Notes under the pieces: generated by a model
Told to the model about the DNA's origin: nothing
What the model saw: only the letters and a program-made list of their open reading frames with translations
Databases searched by the model: none
NCBI GenBank assembly: GCA_003990745.1
Contig: RBNI01002669.1
Coordinates: forward strand, 1-17,837
Direction: 5' to 3'
Origin: Jimgerdemannia flammicorona
Taxonomy: Eukaryota; Mucoromycota; Endogonomycetes; Endogonales; Endogonaceae
DNA length: 17,837 nt
Program-made: the position numbers and the translations under genes
In this document: one piece after another, positions 16,711 through 17,837 of the stretch
Position numbering within the stretch: the stretch's first letter is position 1
Layout: each line of letters starts with the position of its first letter

Positions 16711-17837
16711 GGTAATCTAAGAAGACGGCTCCTTTCTCCACTACCTTACTGGTCACAAGGTTTGGTAGGTGACCTTCCAAGTTCCCTTTTCCCTATTATT
16801 ACCCCCTCTACCTCGGGTTGGTTTGCTGTGCCTGTATGGGCATAGTGGGAGGAGGGCAATGGTGATGAGTTGCCCCTTTATCAGTGTCAGATTGGTGTCT
16901 TCTCCACTTTTTCGCGGTTTCTGGTGCCTCTGACTGCATCTGGGGTGTGCCCGTTTTGGTGCAGTGCTTTCTTCCTTTTGCCGTTGTCAACAAGGTGTCA
17001 TCTCTGGTATGTCACGGACTACGTAGGGTGTCAGCCAACCTTGGGCATCAAGTGCCAGTATAGGTTACCTGCAGGTTATTTGGTGCCTGTAGTGGGGCCC
17101 TCTGAGCTTTGGCGAGCTTCCCGGTGAGCACGGCACTGGCATAGGTGACTGCTTTTCGGGTGGAGTCAGGATGGGAGGGGAGATGGCCATCACAGATAGG
17201 AGGAAGGGCAATAACGGTGGACCAATAGGGTGCCAGGCTGGGGGTGGTCATCGGGGCTGGGGCAGGTACTGCTTCGGTGGGGCCTTTTGATTGGTGCAGT
17301 GTGGTTAGGTGGTAGGTGACACTCTTGGCTTCTTTTGGCAGGTAGCGGGGTGAGGCCCCAGTCATCAGAGGGGGTCGGGGGGCCCGAGGCTACCCATTTC
17401 AGGCATCTTGACTGTACTTAACTGGAACTGAGAGCTGATATGGCAATGTGATCGAGGCCTGCAGGCTTGAGTAGTGGGGTATTGGGGGTTTCCTCCCGCC
17501 TCACGTGTAAGTCCTTTACTCACCTCATCTGGGAGAACTAGGCCCTACCCACCGTGTTGTGCTTTGATGAGGGTTTTTTCTTTGTCTGTCATTCTCTTTG
17601 GGGTGGCAGGGGCTATTCTATTCGGCTCGGACATGGCCTTGTACATACGTTGGGTTCTCAGGCATGTGCTTTCAGTCATTGGCATATGGTTGGGTTCCCC
17701 TGGTGGTAGGGAGAGCATGGTGTGCAGAATGAGGTATGGGCCGACATAGGTCCTGCTGCGCCTGGTATGGTCGAGCTGCTGGACAATAGCTAGCCTAGGT
17801 TAATGTGGGGGCAGTGCTTGGTAGGGGGTGGGGGAGG
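16711..17837. other. GC-richer block with CpG, no secure gene
   Basis: Composition changes sharply near 16711: CpG dinucleotides reappear, and the AT-rich, stop-dense pattern ends. The longest minus-strand frame runs from ATG 17365 to TAG near 16808 and holds two TGA stops. It reads MTGASPRYLPKEAK, RKAVTYASAVLTGKLAKAQ and a basic stretch TAKKWRRHQSDTD. The Pro/Thr-rich, basic character and TYASAV-like opening recall ORF1 N-termini of some fungal LINEs, but this is weak. Other frames in the block look equally plausible, so no gene is called. Confidence 0.3.

Noticed and set aside
17474..17749. Plus-strand 91-codon frame as a membrane protein
   Set aside because: No conserved motif; opposite-strand frames in the same block look equally plausible, so there is no basis for a call.

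Overview
The window reads as a repeat-dense, transposon-derived stretch of a filamentous fungal nuclear genome. An ascomycete with repeat-induced point mutation (RIP) is the best guess: the differences between the two copies of one long terminal repeat are almost all C/T or G/A transitions, most often in CpA/TpG context, and the broken frames carry stops where Gln, Arg or Trp codons would fit. No host gene, tRNA or rRNA gene was found. The genus cannot be named from what is visible.

Layout, left to right. (1) 1 to about 3655: a Ty3/gypsy-type element (here gypsy-2) on the minus strand, cut by the window edge. It shows its 5' LTR with an embedded 365-codon reading frame, then a long decayed Gag-type frame running off the left end. 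(2) About 3655-4829: a decayed Ty1/copia Gag gene, minus strand. (3) 4830-4860: a run of 31 T. (4) 4861-5387 and 14183-15656: two halves of one plus-strand non-LTR retrotransposon (LINE) with reverse-transcriptase blocks and a 54-A tail. (5) 5388-14178: a complete but dead 8.79-kb Ty3/gypsy element (gypsy-1) inserted into the LINE, with 4-bp GTAT target duplications, 1.54-kb LTRs starting TGTAA and ending GACA, a primer-binding site, a polypurine tract, and the order Gag - protease - dUTPase - reverse transcriptase/RNase H - integrase. (6) 15657 to about 16710: a decayed Gag-like region, plus strand. (7) About 16711-17837: a GC-richer block still containing CpG, with no secure gene.

The most unusual point is that both gypsy elements carry a protein frame inside the LTR itself. 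The frame in the gypsy-1 3' LTR is open for 284 codons, while the 5' copy is broken by a 4-bp insertion and a stop. The two LTR proteins of gypsy-1 and gypsy-2 are strongly diverged but align without gaps over about 52 residues with 15 identities. Both LTRs share one plan: TATA box, LTR frame, structured repeat or hairpin, second TATA box (TATAAATACCC), AATAAA. This points to an LTR-encoded accessory protein family with its own promoter. The second notable point is a dUTPase domain with all five family motifs between protease and reverse transcriptase.

The order of events inferred from nesting: the copia element was cut by gypsy-2 and by the LINE or its T-run; the LINE was later cut by gypsy-1, and all were then mutated by a RIP-like process.
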